NCBI GenBank assembly: GCA_034521225.1
Contig: JAXHMR010000002.1
Location: 124,001 to 188,000, forward strand
DNA length: 64,000 nt
DNA from: Woeseia sp034521225
Lineage (GTDB): Bacteria > Pseudomonadota > Gammaproteobacteria > Steroidobacterales > Woeseiaceae
Direction of reading: 5' to 3'
The notes beneath the pieces were generated by a model. It saw only the letters and a list, made by a program, of their open reading frames with translations. It was not told the origin of the DNA and did no database searches. The translations under genes and the position numbers were made by a program. Shown piece after piece: positions 38,072-48,190 of the stretch (its first letter is position 1; each line of letters opens with the position of its first letter).

Positions 38072-39155
38072 GTGCTTTTGTACCTGACCAAGTACCTGGC
38101 GCAGTTTGAAACCGGCTTCAACGTATTCAATTACCTGACGATGCGGGCAATCCTGGGTGCGCTGACAGCCTTGCTGATTTCCTTTGTAGTCGGTCCGCGC
38201 ATGATCAAGCGGCTCAGTATCAACCAGGTCGGCCAGCCGATTCGTACCGACGGGCCCGTAACGCACTTGCCGAAAGCGGGCACGCCGACGATGGGCGGAA
38301 CATTGATCCTGACCGCGATCGTCGTCAGTACCATTTTGTGGGCCGATCTCGAGAATCCGTTCGTCTGGATCGTACTGTTTGTCACGCTGTCCTTCGGCAT
38401 CATTGGCTATGTCGATGATTACCGCAAATTGATATTGCAGAATCCGGACGGGCTGTCCGCGCGCCAGAAACTGTTGTGGCAATCGGTTGCGGCGGCCGGC
38501 ACGGCAGTTGTGCTCTATATGCTTGCCACGGACGCGGTTTCGACATCGCTGCTGATTCCGTATTTCAAGGACCTGGCGATTCCATTGGGCATCGCGCAGA
38601 TCGCCGTCACCTTCCTGTTTATTGTCGGATTTAGCAATGCCGTAAACCTGACGGATGGGCTCGACGGCCTGGCCATCATGCCGACGGTCCTGGTCGGCGG
38701 TGCGCTTGGCATCTTTGCCTACGTAACCGGCAATGTGAACTTTTCCGCTTACCTCGATATTCCGTACGTCGCCGGCACCGGAGAGATCCTGGTGTTTTGC
38801 GCGGCCATGTCCGGTGCGGGACTCGGGTTCCTGTGGTTCAACACCTATCCCGGCGCAGGTATTCATGGGCGACATCGGGGCGCTTGCGCTGGGTGCGGCA
38901 CTGGCCGTGGTGGCTGTCATAGTGCGCCAGGAAATCGTGCTTGCAATCATGGGCGGCGTGTTCGTCGTCGAAACGGTCTCGGTCATTATTCAGGTGGCTG
39001 CGTTCAAGATGACCGGCAGACGCGTTTTTCGTATGGCACCGCTGCATCATCATTTCGAACTGAAAGGCTGGGCAGAGCCAAAGGTGATTGTGCGTTTCTG
39101 GATCATCACCGTCATTCTGGTCCTGATCGGTCTTGCGAGCCTGAAAATTCGATGA
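38072..39155 (+). CDS. mraY: Phospho-MurNAc-pentapeptide transferase MraY (frameshifted)
   Basis: Integral membrane enzyme that makes lipid I from UDP-MurNAc-pentapeptide and undecaprenyl phosphate. Ten helices and the family motifs GTPTMGG, YVDDYRK (catalytic Asp pair), NAVNLTDGLDGLA and MAPLHHHFELKGW are seen. An extra C in CCC at 38849-38851 interrupts FNTYPAQVFMGDIGALALG; removing it gives exactly 360 residues, the E. coli length. The start is GTG at 38072, 2 bases after the murF stop. Confidence 0.92.
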
Positions 39156-40528
39156 ACGCGCCCGGTAATCATTCAACTGGCCAGCCGCACGTGCCCGAAG
39201 GGCGCAAGGGGCGCGATCTTGTCTGATGGCGTCGGCAAAACCGGCTTGTCTGTTGCGCGTTTCCTGAAGCGCATCGACACCAAAGCGATCTACGTCGACA
39301 GCCGCAGGCAGCCGCCCGGACTCGATGATCTCAAGTCCCTGCTTCCGGATGCTGAAACGATACTGGGCATACCGGAGCACAACGTACTCGACAATGTGCA
39401 ACGCATCATAGTGTCGCCGGGGATCAGCGACCGCGATCCACTGCTGGTCGATGCACGCGCAGCCGGCATCGACGTCGTCTCCGATATTGAATTGTTTGTC
39501 GACAACAGAGCCGCACCGTTTGTTGCGGTAACCGGGTCAAATGGCAAGAGCACCGTGACCACTTTGCTTGCGCTGATGTGTACGGCGAGTGGCAAGACGG
39601 CGTTGGCAGGCGCCAATCTTGGCGAACCGGCGCTGGACCTGCTCACCGTTGATGTGCCGGACATCTACCTGCTTGAATTGTCCAGTTTCCAGTTGCAACG
39701 CACGCGCCACTTGCCGGCACGCGTCGCTGTTTTACTCAATATATCGCCCGACCACCTCGACTGGCACATAGACGAGGCGGAGTACCGGGCAGCCAAGTAC
39801 CGCATCTTTCGCGAGGCGGAAGCCGCCGTCTGGAATCGCGACGATCCACATGCCGCAAGTTTCCTGCGGGACGACCAGCGGCAGATCTCGTTCGGGCTGG
39901 ATGCACCGGCCGCCGGACAGTACGGGCTGGTCAGTGACGGTAGTACGCAATACCTCGCGCGTGGCACGGAGCGGCTTGTCGACAGTTCGACACTTGCTCT
40001 CGTTGGCGTGCACAACCGGGCGAACGTCCTGGCGGCGATGGCGGCAGGTGAGTTGCTCGGGCTCGATACCAGCGCAATGCTCGGTGTGCTGCAATCGTTT
40101 AACGGCCTGCCGCACAGGATGCAATTCGTGGCCCGGCATGGCGGCTGCGACTACATCAACGATTCGAAGGCAACCAATGTCGGTGCGGCCATCGCGTCCG
40201 TCAATTCGGTGTCGACACCGGTTGTACTGATCGCAGGGGGCAGGGGAAGGGCGGTGACTTTCGCCTGCTCGCCGATACCGTGCACCGCCGGCTACGGGCT
40301 GCTGTCCTGATCGGCGAGGACGCTGATGCCATCGAAGATGCGTTCGCCGGGCGCGTGCCTGTGATTCGCGCCGGGTCCTTGCAGTCGGCCGTTGACGAGG
40401 CCGCTAGCACCGCTGAACCGGGAGACACGATTCTTCTGGCGCCTGCATGTGCAAGCTTCGACCAGTTCGACAACTACCTGCAACGCGGCGATGCGTTTTG
40501 CGCTGCAGTCGAGGCGCTGACAGTATGA
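39152..40528 (+). CDS. murD: UDP-MurNAc-L-Ala:D-Glu ligase (two frameshifts)
   Basis: Adds D-glutamate to UDP-MurNAc-L-alanine. AVTGSNGKSTVTTLLALM, LELSSFQLQRTR, NISPDHLDWH, FNGLPHRMQFV and INDSKATNVGA are intact. The first problem is in 39205-39225: the ATG at 39152 (ATGA overlap with mraY) is one frame away from VGKTGLSVARFLK, probably because of an extra base in GGGG at 39208-39211, though the exact N-terminus stays uncertain. The second, a missing base at about 40241, breaks LIAGGQGKGGDF; repair leads through SPACASFDQFDN-like LAPACASFDQFDNY to the stop. About 458 residues. Confidence 0.88.
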
Positions 40529-41716
40529 GCCTGCAAAGCGCCACGATGCCATTCCCGGTGCGCCTGCGCACACAGCTGACGCTGGACCCGGTATTGCTGA
40601 CTTGCGCCGTGGCGTTGTTGCTCGGCGGCCTGGTCATAATGGCATCGGCATCGGTGTCGGTCTCGGACGATACGGCAGGCAACGCGTTCTACTACGTCGA
40701 GCGGCAGGCGATCGCCGCCGTGATCGGTGGTTTCGCGGCTTTTGCCTGCCTGTATGTGCCGATGCATGTCTGGCGGCACTTAAGCCCGCTGCTGCTGTTG
40801 CTGGCGCTCGTGTTGCTGACTCTCGTGCTGGTCCCCGGCGTCGGCTATACGGTTAACGGCAGTACCCGGTGGCTGCGTGTCGGCATCATGAATCTGCAGG
40901 TGTCCGAACCAGCAAGGCTTTGCCTGATTTTGTACATGGCCAGTTACCTCGTTTCGCAAGAACAAGACACTGCGCGAACAATTCTCCGGATTTCTTCGTC
41001 CAATGCTGTTGTTGAGCATTGCTTGCGCCTTACTGCTTGCCGAACCCGATTTCGGCGCCGCTATCGTCCTGCTGGCAACGGCGCTGGCGATGCTGTTTGT
41101 GGCCGGTGCGCGATTCCGAGATTTTTTCCTGTTTTTCAGCGCAGCGGTGCTGGCGATGGCTGTGCTGGCGGTGACATCACAGTACCGGCTCGAACGACTG
41201 ACCGGTTTTCTCGATCCCTGGTCCGACCCTTACAACTCGGGCTTTCAGTTGACGCAGTCACTGATTGCCATCGGTCGCGGTGAATGGCTGGGTGTCGGCC
41301 TTGGCAGCAGCGTCCAGAAACTTTTTTACCTGCCGGAGGCACACACCGATTTCGTCTTCGCGGTATTCGCCGAGGAGTTTGGACTGCTGGGTTCCCTGCT
41401 GTTGATCGGGCTCTTTTCCGCATTGCTGTGGCGGATTGCCCGGCTGGCGATTCGCGCTGCACAGTCAGAGCGTTTTTACGAAGCGTACCTGGCTGTTGGC
41501 CTCGGCACGTGGCTCGGGCTGCAGGCGTTCATCAATATTGGCGTCAACATGGGTTTGCTGCCGACGAAAGGCCTGACATTGCCGCTGATCAGTTACGGGC
41601 GCAGCAGCCTGATCATCACGATGATAAGTATTGCACTGCTGCTGCGCATACATCATGAGCTGGCGACAGATGCAGTCCCTGGCAATCACCGCAGGCCGAA
41701 ACGGAGGCGCAAGTGA
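40525..41716 (+). CDS. ftsW: Septal peptidoglycan glycosyltransferase FtsW (frameshifted)
   Basis: SEDS-family polymerase working with FtsI. About 396 residues and ten helices. Seen: GLVIMASASVSVS, YTVNGSTRWLRVG, LQVSEPARL, LAEPDFGAAIVL, SDPYNSGFQLTQSLIAIG, LPEAHTDFVFAVFAEEFG and LISYGRSSLI. An extra T in TTT at 40952-40954 breaks YLVRKNKTLREQF; removing it joins both halves. ATG overlaps the murD stop; the end overlaps the GTG of murG. Confidence 0.92.
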
Positions 41717-42804
41717 GCGCGCGTCCAATTCTGGTCATGGCCGGTGGAACCGGTGGCCATGTGTACCCGGCGCTCGCCGTCGCCGGCGCGCTGCTTGCGC
41801 AATCGCAAAGCGTTGTCTGGCTTGGCACGCATCGTGGCATCGAGGCACGGGTTGTCCCGGCAGCGGGCATCGCGATGGAGTGGGTCACCGTGCAGGGACT
41901 GCGGCGGAAAGGTCCCGGCGCCATGCTGCTGGCACCGTTCAGCCTGTTGCGTGCGCTCATCCAGTCCCTTTCCGTCATGGTCCGTCACCGCCCTGCAGCG
42001 GTGCTGGGCATGGGCGGTTTCGTCAGCGGACCGGGCGGCGTTGCTGCGTGGTTGACGCGCCGGCCGCTCGTAATACACGAACAGAATGCTGTTGCAGGTT
42101 TAACAAATCGTCTTCTGGCGCGCCTCGCCCGGGTTGTGCTGCAAGCCTTCCCGGGCAGTTTTTCAAGCCAGAGAGACGCTGTAACTGTCGGCAATCCGGT
42201 GCGGCCGGAGATCGCTGCAATCGCCGCACCGGCAGAGCGCCTGGCGGGCCGCAACGGTGCGCCGCGGCGCTTGCTGGCGCCGGGCGGCAGCCAGGGTGCA
42301 CTTTCATTAAATCAAACGGTGCCGCAGGCGCTGGCTCGAATTCCGGCGGGGATCCGGCCGCTGGTTCGCCACCAGACCGGCAGCCGCACGGCCGTCGAGG
42401 CTGCCGCCGCCTACCGCGATGCCGGTATCGAAGCGGACTTGCATGAGTTTATAGACAACATGGCGGACGCCTATGCGTGGGCGGATCTCGTCATCTGCCG
42501 CGCCGGCGCATTGACGGTGGCCGAACTGGCAGCCGCCGGGCTGCCTGCGATATTCATCCCGTACCCGGCCGCGGTTGACGATCACCAGAGTGCGAATGCG
42601 CGGCCGATGGTCGACGCCGGTGCGGCCGCGATGATCCAGGAAAGCGAACTCGATCCCAGCGCGCTGGCTGAGCTTCTCACAAGCTGGCTGGGCGATCGGG
42701 ATGCATTGCGCGCACGGGCGGGAAAAGCCAGGGAACTGGCTCGTCCCGACGCGCTGGACCGAATCGCCGGATATTGCCTTGAACTCGCCGGGGTACGGCC
42801 ATGA
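41713..42804 (+). CDS. murG: Undecaprenyldiphospho-muramoylpentapeptide GlcNAc transferase
   Basis: Adds GlcNAc to lipid I to make lipid II at the inner membrane face. A GT-B fold: N-terminal MAGGTGGHVYPALAVA, VLGMGGFVSGPGG, IHEQNAVAGLTNRLLAR, and C-terminal GGSQGALSLN, ICRAGALTVAELAAAGLPAIFIPYP. Intact, 363 residues. The GTG start overlaps the ftsW stop and its stop overlaps the murC ATG. Confidence 0.95.
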   Translation: MSARPILVMAGGTGGHVYPALAVAGALLAQSQSVVWLGTHRGIEARVVPAAGIAMEWVTVQGLRRKGPGAMLLAPFSLLRALIQSLSVMVRHRPAAVLGMGGFVSGPGGVAAWLTRRPLVIHEQNAVAGLTNRLLARLARVVLQAFPGSFSSQRDAVTVGNPVRPEIAAIAAPAERLAGRNGAPRRLLAPGGSQGALSLNQTVPQALARIPAGIRPLVRHQTGSRTAVEAAAAYRDAGIEADLHEFIDNMADAYAWADLVICRAGALTVAELAAAGLPAIFIPYPAAVDDHQSANARPMVDAGAAAMIQESELDPSALAELLTSWLGDRDALRARAGKARELARPDALDRIAGYCLELAGVRP

Positions 42805-44225
42805 TTGCGCGCATGCGACGTATCAACCGCGTGCATTTCATCGGCATCGGCGGCTCCGGCATGTCCGGCATTGCGGAAGTCATGCTGAACCTGGACTACC
42901 AGGTGCAGGGGTCGGACCTGAAGCCCAATGCCGCGACCCGGCGCCTCGAGAAACTCGGGGCGCGGGTATTCATCGGTCACGATGCCAGCCACGTCGCCAC
43001 CGCCGATGCCGTCGTCGTATCGAGTGCCGTGGATGCAAGCAACCCCGAAGTTGCCGCAGCGAGAGATCAGCGGCTACCGGTAGTGCAGCGCGCTGAAATG
43101 CTCGCGGAGCTGATGCGTTTTCGCTATTCCATCGCCGTTGCCGGTACACACGGCAAGACGACAACGACAAGCCTGATCGCAAGCGTGCTTGCCGAAGGCG
43201 GGCTGGATCCGACGTTTGTCATCGGCGGGCGGTTAAAGAGCACCGACAGCAACGCGAAACTCGGCCAGGGCCAGTATCTTGTCGCCGAAGCGGACGAGAG
43301 CGACGCATCGTTCGTCCATTTAAAGCCGATGCTTGCCGTCGTCACCAATATCGATGCGGATCACATGTCCACCTACGATGGTGATCTCGACAAGCTGCGC
43401 AACGGCTTCATCGAGTTTTTGCACAACCTGCCGTTCTACGGGCTGGCGGTCGTATGTATCGACGACCAGGGCGTTCGGGATATTCTGCCGGACGTCGGGC
43501 GATCCGCTGTCAGCTACGGCATCGACAAGGGCGCCGACGTACGGGCCGAAAACATTCGTTTTGGCGAGGGCTACACAGAGTTTGATGTAGCACGTGTCGA
43601 CTTCGACGAACCTTTGAGCATCCGGCTGCAGTTGCCAGGCCTGCACAATGTCCGCAACGCGCTCGCGGCGATCGCAGTCGCGGCGGAGCTGCAGATTGCC
43701 GATGACGCCGTGGTCAGCGCATTGCACGGCTTCGAGGGCATCGACCGGCGCTTCCAGAGTTACGGCGAGATATCAACGCCACGCGGCCGTGTGCTCTTGG
43801 TCGACGATTACGGCCATCATCCGACCGAGATCGCAGCAACTGTTGCAGCCGCGCGCGCCGGTTGGCCAAAACGGCGCATCGTGCTTGTCTTCCAGCCGCA
43901 CCGCTACAGCCGCACGCGCGACCTGCTCGACGACTTTGCCAGTGTCCTTAGCGACGTCGATGTGCTGCTGCTGCTGGAAGTCTACCCGGCCGGTGAAGAA
44001 CCGATTGCCGGTGCGGACGGCCGTGCCATGGCTCGTGCGATTCGTAGCCGGGCCGGTGTGGAACCGGTGTTTGTCGAGTCTTTTGATGAAGTCGTTTCGG
44101 TACTTGGCGGACTGCTTAAAGACAATGACCTGTTGCTGACCATGGGCGCGGGCGATATCGGTTCATTCCCACCACGCCTCGCGGAACAACTCGCCGGCGC
44201 GGCGCCCATGAAGGTGCATTCATGA
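42801..44225 (+). CDS. murC: UDP-N-acetylmuramate:L-alanine ligase
   Basis: First amino-acid ligase of the stem peptide. N-terminal FIGIGGSGMSGIAEV, ATP loop VAGTHGKTTTTSLIA, EADESDASFVHL, LPGLHNVRNALAAIAVA, DDYGHHPTEI and FQPHRYSRTRDL. Intact at 474 residues. It overlaps murG and murB by 4 bases each. Confidence 0.95.
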   Translation: MIARMRRINRVHFIGIGGSGMSGIAEVMLNLDYQVQGSDLKPNAATRRLEKLGARVFIGHDASHVATADAVVVSSAVDASNPEVAAARDQRLPVVQRAEMLAELMRFRYSIAVAGTHGKTTTTSLIASVLAEGGLDPTFVIGGRLKSTDSNAKLGQGQYLVAEADESDASFVHLKPMLAVVTNIDADHMSTYDGDLDKLRNGFIEFLHNLPFYGLAVVCIDDQGVRDILPDVGRSAVSYGIDKGADVRAENIRFGEGYTEFDVARVDFDEPLSIRLQLPGLHNVRNALAAIAVAAELQIADDAVVSALHGFEGIDRRFQSYGEISTPRGRVLLVDDYGHHPTEIAATVAAARAGWPKRRIVLVFQPHRYSRTRDLLDDFASVLSDVDVLLLLEVYPAGEEPIAGADGRAMARAIRSRAGVEPVFVESFDEVVSVLGGLLKDNDLLLTMGAGDIGSFPPRLAEQLAGAAPMKVHS

Positions 44226-45118
44226 TGACGGCGCGGCGAACACCGATTATGGGCGAATTGCGGCACGATGAACCGATGAGCCGGCATACGTCCCTGCGCG
44301 TCGGCGGCGCGGCCGATCTGTTCTACAAACCTGCCGATGTGGCCGATCTCGCGCGCTTCCTCGGCACCGTGGATGCGTCAATGCCGATTTTCTGGTTCGG
44401 TCTCGGCAGTAATCTCCTTGTCCGCGATGGCGGCTTGCCGGGTGTCGTCATTGCCACGTCCGGAATTTTCAGGGAACTGGTAGATGCCGGTGACCACTGC
44501 GTTCAGGCTGGTGCGAGCGTTGCCTGCACCCAGCTGGCGCGGCAATGCATACGATGGGGATACGGTCCGTCGGAGTTCTTTGCCGGCATACCTGGCACGG
44601 TGGGCGGCGCACTTGCGATGAATGCCGGCGCGCACGGCGGTGAAACCTGGGATCGGGTGCGGGCTGTGCAGACGATTGACCGCCACGGCGAACAGCGTGA
44701 GCGCCACCCATCTGACTACACGATTGCTTATCGCAGTGTTACAGGCCCCGCGGAAGAATGGTTTGTCGGCGCAACGTTCGAGTTCGATCCCGACGCAGAC
44801 CCGAGCATGGAAACCCTGAAAACCCTGCAGGCGCGTCGCAAGGATACGCAGCCACTTGGCTTGCCGAGTTGCGGGTCTGTATTTCGCAATCCAGCTGGCG
44901 ATCACGCCGCCCGTCTGATCGAAACGGCCGGACTCAAAGGTCACCGGATCGGCGGGGCAATCGTGTCGGAGAAGCATGCCAACTTCATCATCAATTCCGG
45001 CGATGCAACGGCAGCCGATATCGAAACCCTGATCCGGCATGTACAGGACACAGTCAAGGCAGAGCACGGTGTGGAACTGGTACATGAAGTGCGCATTGTC
45101 GGCAGGGAGGCAGCATGA
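44222..45118 (+). CDS. murB: UDP-N-acetylenolpyruvoylglucosamine reductase
   Basis: FAD/NADPH enzyme that reduces the MurA product to UDP-MurNAc. A 298-residue type II MurB, the short form without the extra Tyr loop of E. coli. Motifs: HTSLRVGGAADLF, GLGSNLLVRDGG, FFAGIPGTVGGALAMNAGAHGG and GSVFRNPAGDHAARLIE with the catalytic Ser and downstream SEKHANFIINSG. Short overlaps join it to murC and ddl. Confidence 0.95.
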   Translation: MMTARRTPIMGELRHDEPMSRHTSLRVGGAADLFYKPADVADLARFLGTVDASMPIFWFGLGSNLLVRDGGLPGVVIATSGIFRELVDAGDHCVQAGASVACTQLARQCIRWGYGPSEFFAGIPGTVGGALAMNAGAHGGETWDRVRAVQTIDRHGEQRERHPSDYTIAYRSVTGPAEEWFVGATFEFDPDADPSMETLKTLQARRKDTQPLGLPSCGSVFRNPAGDHAARLIETAGLKGHRIGGAIVSEKHANFIINSGDATAADIETLIRHVQDTVKAEHGVELVHEVRIVGREAA

Positions 45119-46104
45119 TCCCGGGCGAACAGCGCATTGAAGTTCGCGATGCCGGATTGTTCGGGCGTGTTGCTGTCATGCTGGGCGGTTTCTCAAGCGA
45201 GCGGCGGGTGTCACTGGACTCCGGCAACGCCGTATTGGCAGCGTTGCAGTCACTCGGCGTTGATGCGGAGGCCTGGGATCCGGCAGAACACAATATTCGC
45301 GGTCTGGCCGACGCGGACATCGATCGCGTATGGATTGCATTGCATGGCCCGGGCGGGGAAGACGGTGCATTGCAAGGCATGCTGCAGTGGCTGGACATGC
45401 CTTACACCGGAAGTGGTGTCATGGCGTCCGCCATTGCCATGGACAAGATTCGCAGCAAACACCTGTTTCATTCTGCCGGTATCGCGACACCGGACTATCG
45501 CGTCGTCCGCACGCAGGAAGACGCCTTCGGCGCGGCCGAAGCATTCGGCTTTCCGCTGGTGTTGAAGCCGAATGCAGAGGGTTCGAGTGTGGGTATAGCA
45601 AAGGTGTTTGACAGTGACGGATTGCGCGAGGCAACGGAGCTTGCGCTCACCGCCAGCGGACTGGCGCTTGCCGAGCGCTGCATCGTCGGTGATGAAATAA
45701 CGGTTGCCGTGCTGCAGGGTGAGGCGCTGCCGAGCATCCGGATTGAAACGCCGCATGTCTTCTACGACTACCGGGCCAAGTACGAGTCCGACAGCACCCG
45801 CTACATCTGTCCCGGCAGCAAGAATGCGGCCGACGAGGACCGGTACGCACAGCTGGCGCTGGAAGCATTTCATGAGGTGGGATGCAGTGGCTGGGGCCGC
45901 GTTGACTTTATGACGGGTAAGGATGGCGTCCCGCAGGTACTGGAAATCAATACCGTGCCGGGCATGACCAGCCACAGCCTCGTCCCAATGGCGGCGAAGA
46001 AAGCCGGTATCGACTTTGCCCATCTCTGCTGGCGCATCCTCGAAACCAGCATGCAATCGGCGTCCTTCAATCAATACAGGGAGGCTGCCGCAAATGACGC
46101 GTAA
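45115..46104 (+). CDS. ddl: D-alanine:D-alanine ligase
   Basis: ATP-grasp enzyme making D-Ala-D-Ala for MurF. LGGFSSERRVSLDSG, IALHGPGGEDGALQGML, YTGSGVMASAIAMDK, LVLKPNAEGSSVGI and GWGRVDFMTGKDGVPQVLEINTVPGMT are all present; 329 residues. Its 3' end overlaps the ftsQ start by 11 bases. Confidence 0.95.
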   Translation: MIPGEQRIEVRDAGLFGRVAVMLGGFSSERRVSLDSGNAVLAALQSLGVDAEAWDPAEHNIRGLADADIDRVWIALHGPGGEDGALQGMLQWLDMPYTGSGVMASAIAMDKIRSKHLFHSAGIATPDYRVVRTQEDAFGAAEAFGFPLVLKPNAEGSSVGIAKVFDSDGLREATELALTASGLALAERCIVGDEITVAVLQGEALPSIRIETPHVFYDYRAKYESDSTRYICPGSKNAADEDRYAQLALEAFHEVGCSGWGRVDFMTGKDGVPQVLEINTVPGMTSHSLVPMAAKKAGIDFAHLCWRILETSMQSASFNQYREAAANDA

Positions 46105-46903
46105 GCAGGCAAAGCGGCGCAAGCCGCAGGAGACGCGCCGGATCCGAATGCCGCGCATTCCGATTGCGCGTATCGGCGCCCTGGCAATGGTCATGGCCGC
46201 GATATTCATTGGCTACCGGTTCAGCATGGAGTTGCTGGATCGCCCGATCCAGTCGCTGACGGTCGAAGGGCCGTTCCAGCGTGTCAGCGCCTTGCAGATT
46301 GAGGAAGCAATCAGTGGTGATCTGAGCGAGGGCTTTCTCTCAGTTGATCTGGACAAGTTGCAGCAGCAAATCGCGTTATTGCCGTGGATAGATCATGCAA
46401 ATGTCGCGCGTCGCTGGCCTGGCCGGCTGGAAATCAGTGTTACCGAACAGGTGCCGGCCGCATGCTGGGGCGAGCGTGGATTACTGAATACTCGCGGTGA
46501 GCTGTTCGTCACCGATGCGCGCCACATTCCCGCCGAACTACCGCGCCTGAACGGGCCGGAAGGCCGCGCCGCCGATGTTGCACGGCGCTACCTGAAGATT
46601 CGCGAACAGCTCATTCCGCGCGGCCTCGATGTGCGACACCTCAATCTCGATGCACGCGGCGCGTGGGACTTGACGTTGCAGAATGGCATCGCCATTCGCC
46701 TGGGCCGCCGGGACGTGGATAAGCGCATCGACCTGTTTCTTGATGTCGTCGCAAATGTCATCACCAGCCGTGCGGTGGAAATCCGGTTCGTCGATATGCG
46801 TTATAGCAACGGGTTCACGATTGGCTGGAACGGCGAAGGTCCTGAACAGGACGACTTGTCGATTGACGAAGGACCGGAAATGCTGGCGAGGAGTGCCAAA
46901 TGA
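46094..46903 (+). CDS. ftsQ: Cell division protein FtsQ
   Basis: Bitopic divisome protein, 269 residues. A basic cytosolic tail (TRKQAKRRKPQETRR), one helix (residues 20-40), a POTRA domain starting LTVEGPFQRVSALQIEEAI, and the beta domain with LPWIDHANVARRWPGRLEISVTEQ. The ATG at 46094 lies within the end of ddl, which suggests translational coupling. It recruits FtsL/FtsB and FtsW/FtsI. Confidence 0.92.
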   Translation: MTRKQAKRRKPQETRRIRMPRIPIARIGALAMVMAAIFIGYRFSMELLDRPIQSLTVEGPFQRVSALQIEEAISGDLSEGFLSVDLDKLQQQIALLPWIDHANVARRWPGRLEISVTEQVPAACWGERGLLNTRGELFVTDARHIPAELPRLNGPEGRAADVARRYLKIREQLIPRGLDVRHLNLDARGAWDLTLQNGIAIRLGRRDVDKRIDLFLDVVANVITSRAVEIRFVDMRYSNGFTIGWNGEGPEQDDLSIDEGPEMLARSAK

Positions 46904-46949
46904 CGGGGACCAGTCAAGTAGAACGAACGGCCATGGCAGGGTGTATCGA

Positions 46950-48190
46950 GTGAGCAAGCGATCCGAGAAAAACCTGATTGTCGGCCTCGATATTGGCACT
47001 TCGAAAGTGGTGGCCATTGTCGGTGAGGTCAATGAGGACGGCAGGATCGAGGTCGTTGGTATTGGCTCGCATCCTTCACGTGGCCTGAAAAAGGGTGTGG
47101 TCGTCAATATCGAATCTACCGTTCACTCGATTCAGCGTGCAGTCGAGGAGGCGGAGCTGATGGCCGGCTGCGATATCCATTCCGTCTACACCGGTATTGC
47201 CGGCAGCCACGTTCGCAGCCTGAACTCGCACGGCATCGTTGCCATACGTGACAAGGAAGTCAGCGCGGGCGATGTTGACCGCGTTATTGACGCGGCGCGC
47301 GCCGTGGCCATTCCCGCGGACCAGAAGATTCTTCATATCCTGCCGCAGGAATTCATCATCGATAACCAGGAAGGTATTCGCGAACCGATCGGCATGTCCG
47401 GCGTGCGGCTGGAGGCCAAGGTGCACATGGTGACCGGCGCCGAAAGTGCCGCGCAGAATATCGTCAAGTGTGTGCAGCGATGCGGGCTTGAGGTCGACGA
47501 CGTCGTGCTCGAGCAGCTCGCGTCAAGCTACTCCGTACTGAACGGAAGATGAAAAAGGAACTCGGTGCGTGCATCGTTGATATCGGCGGCGGCACGACCG
47601 ACATCGCTGTTTTTCTCGGCGGCGCAATTCAGCACACGGCAGTTATTCCGATAGCGGGTGACCAGGTGACGAACGATATTGCTGTGTCGATGCGTACGCC
47701 GACGCAGTATGCCGAAGAGATCAAGATCAAGTACGCCTGTGCCTTGTCGCAGCTTGCCAACTCGGACGAGACGATCGAAGTACCGAGCGTTGGTGACCGG
47801 CCACCGCGGCGACTGGCGCGCCAGACGCTCGCGGAGATCGTCGAACCGCGCTTCGAGGAATTGTTTGGCCTGATCCGCGACGAGCTGCGGCGCAGCGGTT
47901 TCGAGGAGCTTATCGCTGCGGGCATCGTGATTACCGGCGGCAGCGCCAAGATGGAAGGCGCCGTCGAACTCGCCGAAGAAGTATTCCACATGCCGGTGCG
48001 GCTGGGTTCACCGCAGTATGTCGAAGGCCTGCTCGATGTTGTACGCAATCCGATACATGCCACCGGTGTCGGCTTGCTGCTGTACGGGTATGAAAACATG
48101 GCGCGCCGCGGCAAGCGCAGCACGCCGGCAGGCGGCGGAATGGTTGACGTCTGGGAGCGCATGAAATCGTGGTTCCAGGGACAGTTTTAG
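46950..48190 (+). CDS. ftsA: Cell division protein FtsA (two extra bases in the middle)
   Basis: Actin-like protein that tethers FtsZ to the membrane. NLIVGLDIGTSKVVAIVGE, GIGSHPSRGLKKGVVVNI, the 1C-domain region, VDIGGGTTDIAVFLGG and VITGGSAKMEGAVELAEEVF are clear, and the C-terminal membrane-binding helix VWERMKSWFQGQF is present. The gene is split by a stop at 47550. Two single extra A bases (47541-47542 and in the run 47552-47556) account for it: without them SVLTEDEKELGACIVD reads through to about 412 residues. GTG start at 46950 follows AGGG at 46938. Confidence 0.9.

Noticed and set aside
37655..38986. A 443-codon minus-strand frame under murF/mraY
   Set aside because: Antisense shadow; low-complexity, Arg/Gln/Asn-rich product with no family pattern.
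36704..39226. An 840-codon open frame that looks like a MurF-MraY fusion protein
   Set aside because: The murF part loses its family sequence after 37973 and regains it in another frame up to a normal stop at 38067; mraY has its own GTG start. The fusion is created by one extra base in murF.
47549..48190. FtsA split into two separate proteins with an internal start at 47549
   Set aside because: The two pieces together make one standard FtsA once two extra A bases are removed; the internal ATG has no ribosome site of its own.
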